Assembly: GCA_934630855.1 (NCBI GenBank)
Contig: CAKTWW010000023.1
Location: 1-31,903 of the forward strand
DNA from: an uncultured Collinsella sp.
GTDB lineage: Bacteria > Actinomycetota > Coriobacteriia > Coriobacteriales > Coriobacteriaceae
Direction: 5' to 3'
DNA: 31,903 nucleotides
Notes under the pieces: model-generated
The model's database searches: none
The model's input: only the letters and a program-made list of their open reading frames with translations
What the model was told of the DNA's origin: nothing
Shown here: piece by piece, positions 1-5,788 of the stretch
Numbering within the stretch: the stretch's first letter is position 1
Layout: each line of letters opens with the position of its first letter
Program-made: the position numbers and the translations under genes

Positions 1-1
1 T

Positions 2-148
2 CCGGTTCTCAAGGTGCACGCCTGGCGGCCGATCCGGTTCGACCGGGCCGCGCGGCAAGGAGATATATTGCCAGACCTCGAAGCTCTGTGGGACGTCAAT
101 TCCACTCTTCATAAGTCCTACACAATATATCGCTTTCTATATAGGTAA
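2..148 (+). CDS. Possible 3' end of a gene entering from the left edge (partial, unrecognised)
   Basis: A frame open from base 2 reads 48 codons to a TAA at 146-148, ending in HKSYTIYRFLYR. It has no start inside the window, so it could be the C-terminus of a gene convergent with rplT. An AAGGAG at 57-62 followed five bases later by TTG (68-70) could alternatively start a 26-residue peptide in the same frame. The first half is GC-rich while the last codons (ACA ATA TAT, CTA TAT AGG) are unlike the host bias, so it may be a chance open frame. No family recognised. Confidence 0.3.
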   Translation, partial: PVLKVHAWRPIRFDRAARQGDILPDLEALWDVNSTLHKSYTIYRFLYR

Positions 149-270
149 TAGAAAGTCTGGTGCAGCAATGCTGCATGTATCAGATGATGACCCTTCGGTT
201 AAGAGATATATAAAGATCGGTCACCTGTAAATGTCTATCTACCCGCGCTTTTGGCTATATAAACAAGCGC
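133..270. other. Run of four small stem-loops in an AT-rich intergenic stretch
   Basis: Four perfect inverted repeats follow one another: CTTTCTAT/ATAGAAAG (133-140 with 148-155), TGCAGC/GCTGCA (161-166 with 170-175), TGACC/GGTCA (188-192 with 219-223) and GCGCTT/AAGCGC (245-250 with 265-270). The stretch is much more AT-rich than the genes. It lies beyond the rplT terminator, so it is not needed to end that operon. It could be a structured RNA, a 3' UTR of the left-edge gene, or decayed DNA. Confidence 0.35.
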
Positions 271-273
271 TTA

Positions 274-312
274 GATAAAAAGAGGGAGCGCCGCGCACAG
301 CGCGACACTCCC
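274..312 (-). terminator. Rho-independent terminator of the infC-rpmI-rplT operon
   Basis: On the minus strand a GC-rich stem (284-312, GGGAGTG pairing with CGCTCCC and CGCGC with GCGCG) is followed directly by the U-rich tail UCUUUUUAUC. It begins 22 bases after the rplT stop, the right place to end the operon. Confidence 0.75.
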
Positions 313-333
313 CTAGCGATTCAAGAGAATCTA

Positions 334-693
334 TTAGGCCTCGAGAGCCTTCTTGGCGATGGTGGCCAGCTCGTTGAAGGACTCGATGTCCTCGTAAGCC
401 ATCTGAGCCAGAACCTTGCGGTCGAGCTCGATACCGGCAACCTTCAGGCCGTGCATGAACTGAGAGTAAGAAATATCGTTCAGGCGAGCAGCAGCGTTGA
501 TACGGGTGATCCAGAGAGAACGGATCTCGCGCTTCTTGTTGCGGCGATCACGATACTGGTACTGCAGGGAGTGCTGGACCTGCTCTTTAGCATGCTTGTA
601 AGTACGCGAAGCGGCACCGTAGTAACCCTTCGCACGGTGCATAACGGTACGGCGCTTCTTCTTGGCGGCAACAGCGCGCTTAATACGTGCCAT
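334..693 (-). CDS. rplT: 50S ribosomal protein L20
   Basis: This 119-residue protein matches L20 in length and sequence: a very basic N-terminus (MARIKRAVAAKKKRR), then the family-typical HRAKGYYGA and RDRRNKKREIRSLWITRINAA segments and a C-terminal globular half ending in AYEDIESFNELATIAKKALEA. L20 binds 23S rRNA early in large-subunit assembly and, in Bacillus and E. coli, represses its own operon through the leader RNA. It is the last gene of infC-rpmI-rplT, 46 bases after rpmI and just before a strong terminator. The ATG has AGGAG a few bases upstream. Confidence 0.98.
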   Translation of the reverse strand: MARIKRAVAAKKKRRTVMHRAKGYYGAASRTYKHAKEQVQHSLQYQYRDRRNKKREIRSLWITRINAAARLNDISYSQFMHGLKVAGIELDRKVLAQMAYEDIESFNELATIAKKALEA

Positions 694-739
694 GTTCTAT
701 CAACTCCTAGACGGTAAAACGAAAAACGGGAACGCGAAC

Positions 740-931
740 TTAGGCGAGACGCGACTTGATGACCTTGCGGTCGGCAGCGGCGATCTCGGTCTCCTGACGG
801 AAGCCACGCTTACGCTTGGTGGACTTCTTGCTCAGGATGTGGCTCTTGAAAGCCTTGGCGCGCATAAGCTTGCCGGTACCAGTCTTGCGGAAACGCTTCT
901 TGGTGCCGCTGTGGGACTTCATCTTAGGCAT
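740..931 (-). CDS. rpmI: 50S ribosomal protein L35
   Basis: A 63-residue basic protein beginning [20 protein letters not shown], the signature L35 N-terminus, with the family-typical KRKRGFR near residue 40. Length is normal. It is a structural component of the 50S subunit. It lies 32 bases downstream of infC and 46 bases upstream of rplT in the conserved infC-rpmI-rplT order, with AAGGAG just before the ATG. Confidence 0.98.
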   Translation of the reverse strand: MPKMKSHSGTKKRFRKTGTGKLMRAKAFKSHILSKKSTKRKRGFRQETEIAAADRKVIKSRLA

Positions 932-963
932 GAAATACTCCTTAATCGGTTACAGAACACTAG

Positions 964-1518
964 TTACTTAGTATCGCTTGCCGCTTTATCCTCATCGAAG
1001 GCGCCCTTAATCGGGGCGAGCAGCATAAGCATGTTACGGCCTTCCATCTTAGGCTTGGACTCGACCGTAGCGTAAGGCTTGAGATCCTCGGCGAGACGCT
1101 CGAGAACGTTAAGACCCTGCTCCGGGTGAGCCATCTCACGGCCGCGGAACATGATGGTGATCTTAACGCGTGCGCCCTTCTTGAGGAAACGCAGAACGTG
1201 GCCCTTCTTGGTCTCGTAGTCGCCAACGTCGATCTTGGGTCGGAACTTCATTTCCTTGACCTCGACCTTGGACTGGTTCTTACGAGCAGCCTTGGCCTTC
1301 ATGGCCTGCTGGTACTTGAACTTACCGTAGTCCATGACCTTGCAGACCGGCGGCTCCGCGTTGGGAGCGATCTCGACCAGGTCGAGACCCTGATCGTCGG
1401 CGACGCGCTGAGCATCGCGGATGGCGAACAGGCCGAGCTGAGAGCCATCGACGCCAATCAAACGGCACGAAGATGCAGTGATCTCGTCGTTGATGCGGGT
1501 GTCATCAGACTTAGCTAT
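964..1518 (-). CDS. infC: Translation initiation factor IF-3, probable AUA start
   Basis: IF-3 binds the 30S subunit, prevents premature 50S joining and checks the start codon. The N-domain carries RINDEITASSCRLIGVDGSQLG and DLVEIAPNAEPPVCKVMDYGKFKY; the C-domain carries KEMKFRPKIDVGDYETK, FLKKGARVKITIMFRGREMAHPEQG and the end of the domain. Length (184 aa) is normal. An in-frame ATG exists at 1533, but the SD GGAGG (1526-1530) lies immediately after it, inside that longer frame. The codon at normal distance (8 bases) from GGAGG is ATA at 1516-1518. infC uses AUU or other rare starts in many bacteria as part of IF-3 autoregulation, so I choose 1518. The alternative is 1533. Confidence 0.93.
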   Translation of the reverse strand: MAKSDDTRINDEITASSCRLIGVDGSQLGLFAIRDAQRVADDQGLDLVEIAPNAEPPVCKVMDYGKFKYQQAMKAKAARKNQSKVEVKEMKFRPKIDVGDYETKKGHVLRFLKKGARVKITIMFRGREMAHPEQGLNVLERLAEDLKPYATVESKPKMEGRNMLMLLAPIKGAFDEDKAASDTK

Positions 1519-1535
1519 TTTCCCTACCTCCATTC

Positions 1536-1570
1536 ATAAAAAAATAACCCGGCGCTTTTCAGCAACCAGG
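1536..1570 (-). promoter_or_regulatory. Intrinsic-terminator-like attenuator in the infC leader
   Basis: On the minus strand a stem CCUGGU(U)GCU / AGCGCCGGG with a GAAA loop (1548-1570) is followed by UUAUUUUUUUAU. The U tract ends a few bases before the infC SD. A terminator placed just before the first gene of this operon suggests transcription attenuation, as known for L20-responsive leaders in low-GC Gram-positives. The mechanism here is inference. Confidence 0.6.
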
Positions 1571-1706
1571 TCGTACGCATAGACATCCACGATATGAGGA
1601 AGAGAATCTAAGTTGTATGACCAGTCAGCTGCTCATTGGCGCCAAAAGGTGGGAACCCTCGGGTTCCTCTTTAGGGCATTGCGGGAACAACGCCTTGCGA
1701 ATAATA
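1571..1706 (-). promoter_or_regulatory. infC operon promoter (-10) and leader RNA
   Basis: A -10-like TATTAT (minus strand, 1701-1706) lies about 180 bases before infC; the matching -35 (TGTGAT, 16-base spacer) is weak. The leader holds a perfect stem GGAACCC/GGGTTCC (1652-1658 with 1661-1667) upstream of the attenuator hairpin. The long structured leader fits the autogenous control known for this operon family. Confidence 0.4.
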
Positions 1707-1780
1707 ACACGTGCAGCGCGTTATCACATTACGTACACGAAATAGGGGGCCTTGACCCCCTTGAAGCGCAGGTGCATGTA

Positions 1781-2148
1781 TGGTGCCCGAGGCGAGACTC
1801 GAAGGGCCTTCGCTTCGCGAAGTCCCGGGCTTCGGGCGCATGGCGCCCTCGCCACGCTCCGCTACAAACAGGCCACAGGCCTGTTTGCTTAACGCTCCGC
1901 GCGCTCACGCGAGTTCGGCACGAAAAAGGGGGCCTAAACCCCCTTGAACGCTTACCTGCATGTATGGTGCCCGAGGCGAGACTCGAAGGGCCTTCGCTTC
2001 GCGAAGTCCCGGGCTTCGGGCGCATGGCGCCCTCGCCACGCTCCGCTACAAACAGGCCACAGGCCTGTTTGCTTAACGCTCCGCGCGCTCACGCGAGTTC
2101 GGCACGAAAAAGGGGGCCTAAACCCCCTTGAACGCTTACCTGCATGTA
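1781..2148. repeat. Two identical 184-bp tandem units carrying the tRNA-Leu 3' end
   Basis: Units 1781-1964 and 1965-2148 are identical base for base as far as I can read. Each starts, on the plus strand, with the 23 bases that also form the 3' end (CCA, acceptor strand and part of the T arm) of the tRNA-Leu gene beginning at 2149. Each unit also holds a copy of the tRNA terminator (1923-1945 and 2107-2129) and a palindrome-rich spacer with GGGCGC/GCGCCC and AACAGGCC/GGCCTGTT. A diverged terminator copy sits left of the first unit (1744-1762). The open frames across this stretch are products of the repeat, not genes. Confidence 0.9.
2107..2129 (-). terminator. Terminator of tRNA-Leu
   Basis: On the minus strand AAGGGGG, a UUUAGG loop and CCCCC are followed by UUUUU, about 20 bases after the tRNA 3' end. 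The same hairpin recurs at 1923-1945 in the repeated unit. Confidence 0.75.
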
Positions 2149-2235
2149 TGGTGCCCGAGGCGAGACTCGAACTCGCACGTTGTTGCCAACGGTGGATTTT
2201 GAGTCCACTGCGTCTGCCAATTCCGCCACTCGGGC
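2149..2235 (-). tRNA. tRNA-Leu (anticodon CAA)
   Basis: The minus strand folds as a class II tRNA of 87 nt with encoded CCA (2149-2151). The acceptor stem is GCCCGAG/CTCGGGC, the D arm GGCGGAATTGGCAGACGC, and the anticodon stem GTGGA/TCCAC with loop CTCAAAA, giving CAA at 2199-2201, which reads UUG. There is a long variable arm and a GTTCGAGTC T loop. It lies 39 bases after the transglutaminase-like gene on the same strand and may share its transcript. Its 3' end is duplicated twice downstream. Confidence 0.96.
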
Positions 2236-2274
2236 ACGTAATGCGTGAGTTAGTTTATCACAGCTTTCTGTTGA

Positions 2275-3708
2275 TTAGTCCGAAAATGGAACTTCGAGCA
2301 TTTCGATGAGTTCGACTGAACGGAGCATCTCGCGCTGGCGGCACCCGCGTCCGTCGACCGAGGCCTCGCCCATCTGATTGTCATAGGGATCCTCGCGCAT
2401 GCCTTCGAAAACAGGCTCGAACTCAGCCTGGAATCGATTGTTGGCAACCATACGCCACGGATCGAGATTGCCAAAGTAGTGCTGGCGACGCCACTCCTCC
2501 CCCATTCTGCGGGCAGAAGATCCAAATGACACATCGGCATTGAGCCAACCGGTCTGCGGGGTATAGAACTCCGCCCAATCATGCGGTCCCACCGAATCGG
2601 GCGCAACATACAGGCCGCTCTGCCAACGGGCAGGAACGCCCGCAATGCGACACATGGTGATAAACGTGAGCGCCATAACGCCGCAATCACCGCGAAGCGA
2701 ATGCGCACAGTCATCGGCAATAGATCCCAAAAGCAGATACGGTGGCTGATAGCGATAGTCGATATGCTGCGTCAGGTAATCATAGATAGCGCGGGCGCGA
2801 TCGAGCGGATCATCGAGCCCGTCAATGACACGGGCCGTCAGCTGCTGCAGATACGGCGTGAATGCAATATGCGGACGGTCCTCGGAAGTGTCCTCGGGCA
2901 GCGGCGTGTCCATGCACGGATGCGGCGGGAGCGCACCCCCATAGACGTCGCTGTATGCAGCATCGATGCGATAGCGATAGGTCAACGAGAATGAACGCTC
3001 AATCGAAGATGTCCACGAGGCAGTACGAGCCGAGACGTCTTCGGGAGCAACGGTGCCCTCCGGCGTCATGTCGAGAATCTCAATTTGAGACTGCTGACGA
3101 CAGGCGGCGGCAACGGGAAGCCACGCGCGAACGGTCTCCCCCTCTAAAGCCCCGGGGACAGACACGGACGCCTTAAGCGTGATGACACGAGCCAGTCCGT
3201 TCTGCGACTCCATCTCCTTGAGCATTTGGTTGCGCAACGCAATTCCGTCCGTAGAATCGGGGCGCATACCGGGAACCTCTTTGGGATACACGCGAAGCGA
3301 ATCGAGGAAGTTGTCGAGAACAAACAGTTCACCCTCGATAAAGCGCCAGTCAATACGCTTGCGGTCGATCAGATCGTCAAACTGCCCCTCGGTAAACTCC
3401 GGCCACTCCTCGCGAATCATCGCAATGGCCCGATCGCGCGACACCGAAAAATGAAGCGGCGTCTCAAGCATGCGATACCGCTCGGCACGGACACAAGCAG
3501 CCAGAGAAGGCTCAGGGTTCTGCTCCAAAAGACGGTCGCAAGCCGCAACAGCCTGCGTCAAATACCCGGCATCCTTTAAACGAAGAATCTCGGGCGGCAA
3601 TCCAATATCGAGATGACGAAAATCATCACAGCGAACATCGGCAGAGCAGCCAACAGGACCCTCGTCAATAACCTTCCCATCCGAAGGCAGCACATTAATA
3701 ACAGCCAT
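2275..3708 (-). CDS. Transglutaminase-like domain protein
   Basis: A 477-residue protein with no signal peptide or membrane segment that I can see. The C-terminal half has a transglutaminase core of the bacterial papain-like type: Cys342 in RGDCGVMALTF, His376 in GPHDWAEFY and Asp392 in LNADVSFG form the expected catalytic triad. The core is preceded by DPLDRARAIYDYLTQHIDYRYQ, typical of the family. The N-terminal about 250 residues are unassigned. Such proteins act as proteases, amidases or cross-linkers; the substrate is not predictable. I chose ATG 3708 (GGAG seven bases upstream) over a GTG at 3726. A promoter precedes it and tRNA-Leu follows it. Confidence 0.85.
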   Translation of the reverse strand: MAVINVLPSDGKVIDEGPVGCSADVRCDDFRHLDIGLPPEILRLKDAGYLTQAVAACDRLLEQNPEPSLAACVRAERYRMLETPLHFSVSRDRAIAMIREEWPEFTEGQFDDLIDRKRIDWRFIEGELFVLDNFLDSLRVYPKEVPGMRPDSTDGIALRNQMLKEMESQNGLARVITLKASVSVPGALEGETVRAWLPVAAACRQQSQIEILDMTPEGTVAPEDVSARTASWTSSIERSFSLTYRYRIDAAYSDVYGGALPPHPCMDTPLPEDTSEDRPHIAFTPYLQQLTARVIDGLDDPLDRARAIYDYLTQHIDYRYQPPYLLLGSIADDCAHSLRGDCGVMALTFITMCRIAGVPARWQSGLYVAPDSVGPHDWAEFYTPQTGWLNADVSFGSSARRMGEEWRRQHYFGNLDPWRMVANNRFQAEFEPVFEGMREDPYDNQMGEASVDGRGCRQREMLRSVELIEMLEVPFSD

Positions 3709-3743
3709 ACCGAAACTCCAAGTCACTAGAACGCTTGAAGCCC

Positions 3744-3772
3744 ATTGTAGCGAGATAAAAAGAAAGCCCCAA
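3744..3772 (-). promoter_or_regulatory. Promoter of the transglutaminase-like gene
   Basis: On the minus strand TTGGGG (3767-3772) and TACAAT (3744-3749) are separated by 17 bases, about 36 bases before the chosen start codon. The -10 matches five of six consensus positions; the -35 matches three. Confidence 0.55.
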
Positions 3773-3847
3773 CAAGGGAGCCATCAACACCGCCGAACGG
3801 TAGTCAAATAAATAATTCAGGCTCGTAACCCTGCGGCGTTAAACGAA

Positions 3848-3939
3848 GGAAGCCCCGTCCCCCGGAACTGTTTCCTTGGCGCGACTTCTGGCGAAGCCAG
3901 GTGAGCGCAAAGGAAACAGTGTAGGGAGACGGGGCTTCC
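3848..3939. repeat. Long interrupted hairpin after fba
   Basis: Nested arms span 92 bases: GGAAGCCCCGTCCCC (3848-3862) with a near-complement at 3924-3939, ACTGTTTCCTTGGCGC (3867-3882) with GCGCAAAGGAAACAGT (3905-3920, one mismatch), and an inner CTGGC/GCCAG. It begins 21 bases after the fba stop and could act as its 3' stabiliser or terminator, although there is no strong U tract. The outer arm shares AGCCCCGTCCC with the palindrome at 16168-16250, so it may be a mobile or family repeat. Confidence 0.65.
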
Positions 3940-3959
3940 GGTGGGAAGTTTAGCGACGC

Positions 3960-4826
3960 TTACGCCTTGTTGACGGAGCCAAACTCCTCCATGAGCTCCT
4001 TGGTGCGGGCAACGATGTTGTCGCGACCAGGCTTGAGGAGCTTGCGGGGGTCAAAGCCCTTGCCCTGCTGATCCTTGCCAGCCTCGATGTACTCGCGGAC
4101 GCCCTTGGCGAAGACGAGCTGCAGGTCGGTGTTGACGTTGATCTTGGAGATGCCCAGGGAAATGGCCTTCTTTATCTGATCCTCGGGGATGCCGGTGCCA
4201 CCGTGCAGAACGAGGGGCAGGTCGCCGGTCTGAGCCTTGATCTCGCCCAGACGCTCGAAGGAAAGGCCAGCCCAGTCGGCGGGATACACGCCGTGGATGT
4301 TGCCGATGCCGCAGGCGAGGAAGTCGACGCCCAGGTCAGCGATCTGCTTGCACTCAGCAGGATCAGCGAGCTCGCCGCTGGAGGTCACGCCGTCCTCGGT
4401 GCCGCCAATGCCGCCGACCTCGGCCTCGATGGACATGCCCTTGGAGTGGGCAAGCTCAACGAGCTCCTTGGTGCGGTCGAGGTTAAGCTGGAAGGTCTCC
4501 TCGTGAGAGCCGTCATACATGATGGACGTGAAGCCGGCCTCGATGCACTTGAAGCAGTCCTCGTAAGAACCGTGATCGAGGTGAAGGGCGACGGGAACGG
4601 TAACGCCCGTGGCCTCGACGGCAGCCTTGACCATGTCGGCGCAGACCTTGAAACCGCCCATCCACTTAGCGGCACCAGCGGTGCACTGAAGGATCAGCGG
4701 AGACTTGGCCTCCTCTGCGGCCTGGAGAATAGCCAGGGTCCACTCGAGGTTGTTGGTGTTGAAGGCACCGAGACCGTACTTGCCGGCCTCGGCCTTCTTG
4801 AGCATGTCTGCTGCGTTGACGAGCAT
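3960..4826 (-). CDS. fba: Class II fructose-1,6-bisphosphate aldolase
   Basis: Zinc-dependent cleavage of fructose-1,6-bisphosphate to glyceraldehyde-3-phosphate and dihydroxyacetone phosphate in glycolysis and gluconeogenesis. The 288-residue protein has the class II landmarks: LHLDHGS (Asp84 catalytic, His85 zinc ligand), SIMYDGSH, EAEVGGIGGTEDG, GIGNIHGVY (His178 zinc ligand), LVLHGGTGIP (His208 zinc ligand) and KINVNTDLQ, which binds phosphate. The open frame extends 89 codons further upstream, but ATG 4826 has AGGAGG at ideal spacing (4835-4840) and gives the normal family N-terminus MLVNAADMLKKAEAGKYGLGAF. It looks monocistronic, with its own promoter and a hairpin after the stop. Confidence 0.97.
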   Translation of the reverse strand: MLVNAADMLKKAEAGKYGLGAFNTNNLEWTLAILQAAEEAKSPLILQCTAGAAKWMGGFKVCADMVKAAVEATGVTVPVALHLDHGSYEDCFKCIEAGFTSIMYDGSHEETFQLNLDRTKELVELAHSKGMSIEAEVGGIGGTEDGVTSSGELADPAECKQIADLGVDFLACGIGNIHGVYPADWAGLSFERLGEIKAQTGDLPLVLHGGTGIPEDQIKKAISLGISKINVNTDLQLVFAKGVREYIEAGKDQQGKGFDPRKLLKPGRDNIVARTKELMEEFGSVNKA

Positions 4827-4866
4827 AAAAGAAACCTCCTGTAAGGTTGCTCCGATAACGCCTGTG

Positions 4867-4894
4867 ATTTTACCACGGCATACCGGAGCATTAA
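4867..4894 (-). promoter_or_regulatory. Candidate fba promoter
   Basis: On the minus strand TTAATG (4889-4894), a 16-base spacer and TAAAAT (4867-4872) lie about 40 bases before the fba start. The -10 is good and the -35 is weak. Confidence 0.4.
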
Positions 4895-5020
4895 CGTTCG
4901 TTTGTTCACGAATATCGTCTGATCGGACATTTTTTGACCGTTTGCCCCACAGAATCGACCCGTTGGGGAAAATAACTTGACGATTAAGCGGTCTTCGTGA
5001 TTCGAAAGTCAGCTCCGAAG

Positions 5021-5704
5021 CTACATCTGCATAAACGGGTTCTGCATGAGCTCGCGCGCAACGGTGGTCGAATCGCCATGACCCGTCAGACAAACGGTAT
5101 CGGGTGGAAGAACCCTGGCAAGTTTGGCGAGCGAGCGCATAATTGATGCCTCGTCACCGCCGGAAAGATCGGTGCGGCCATGGCTGCCTGGGAAAAGTGT
5201 GTCACCCACAAAAGCGATGTTCCCCTGCTCGGTGGCGGCGAACAGGACGATGCCGCCCGGCGTATGCCCCGGCGTCTCGATCACCTGCAGGCAGACGTCG
5301 CCCACCTCGATCGTATCGCCCTCGGCAAGCAAGCGCGTCGGCTCACCCGGATCGGGCGTCTCAATGCCCCACATTGTTCGCTGTTCCTCGATGTTCGTAT
5401 GCGGCACTGCCACGTCCTTGGCGCACAGCTCATATTGGCAGCCCTCGCCAACGGTGGTTCGCACGCCGGCAACACCACCAACGTGATCAGCATGGCCATG
5501 AGTGCATACGGCGCCAAGCACGCGTACGCCGGGATGCTCGGCTCGAATATGCTCCACCAAGCGCTCGCCTTCCCATGCGGGATCGATAATCATGCACTCA
5601 TTGTCCGAGATAACAGCATAGCTATTGGTCTGAATGGGGCCGTTTACAAGCGTCTCGATCTCGACCGATCCCTTGGGAGTTAAATCCAAGGACACAGCAC
5701 TCAT
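5021..5704 (-). CDS. MBL-fold metal-dependent hydrolase (glyoxalase II-like)
   Basis: A 227-residue metallo-beta-lactamase-fold protein. The metal site THGHADHVGG (His69, His71, Asp73, His74) is followed by TPGHTPGGI, FVGDTLFPGSHGRTDLSGGD and a final TGHGDSTT, the usual order of metal ligands. The N-terminus GPIQTNSYAVISDN resembles hydroxyacylglutathione hydrolase and YcbL-type proteins, so thioester hydrolysis such as methylglyoxal detoxification is likely but the substrate is unproven. The ATG follows AGAGGAGAGGG. It is the last gene after rel on the same strand, 84 bases away, with a perfect hairpin in the gap. Confidence 0.85.
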   Translation of the reverse strand: MSAVSLDLTPKGSVEIETLVNGPIQTNSYAVISDNECMIIDPAWEGERLVEHIRAEHPGVRVLGAVCTHGHADHVGGVAGVRTTVGEGCQYELCAKDVAVPHTNIEEQRTMWGIETPDPGEPTRLLAEGDTIEVGDVCLQVIETPGHTPGGIVLFAATEQGNIAFVGDTLFPGSHGRTDLSGGDEASIMRSLAKLARVLPPDTVCLTGHGDSTTVARELMQNPFMQM

Positions 5705-5724
5705 GTCCCTCTCCTCTCTATAGA

Positions 5725-5752
5725 ACTCGAGGCATCAAACGATGCCTCGAGT
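5725..5752. repeat. Perfect 12-bp hairpin between rel and the MBL gene
   Basis: ACTCGAGGCATC (5725-5736) and GATGCCTCGAGT (5741-5752) flank a four-base loop. No U tract follows on the minus strand; the MBL gene SD comes next. It may be an mRNA processing or stability element, an operator, or an inefficient terminator. Confidence 0.6.
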
Positions 5753-5788
5753 GTAGCGAATATCGATAATGTGGCACGTTCGTCGCGA

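Noticed and set aside
1781..2148. CRISPR-like array
   Set aside because: Whole 184-bp units are identical, with no variable spacers, and the repeated part is a tRNA end plus terminator.
1613..2309. Open frames reading through the tandem repeat and tRNA
   Set aside because: They repeat the same residues because of the 184-bp units and cross a tRNA gene and terminators; they are not proteins.
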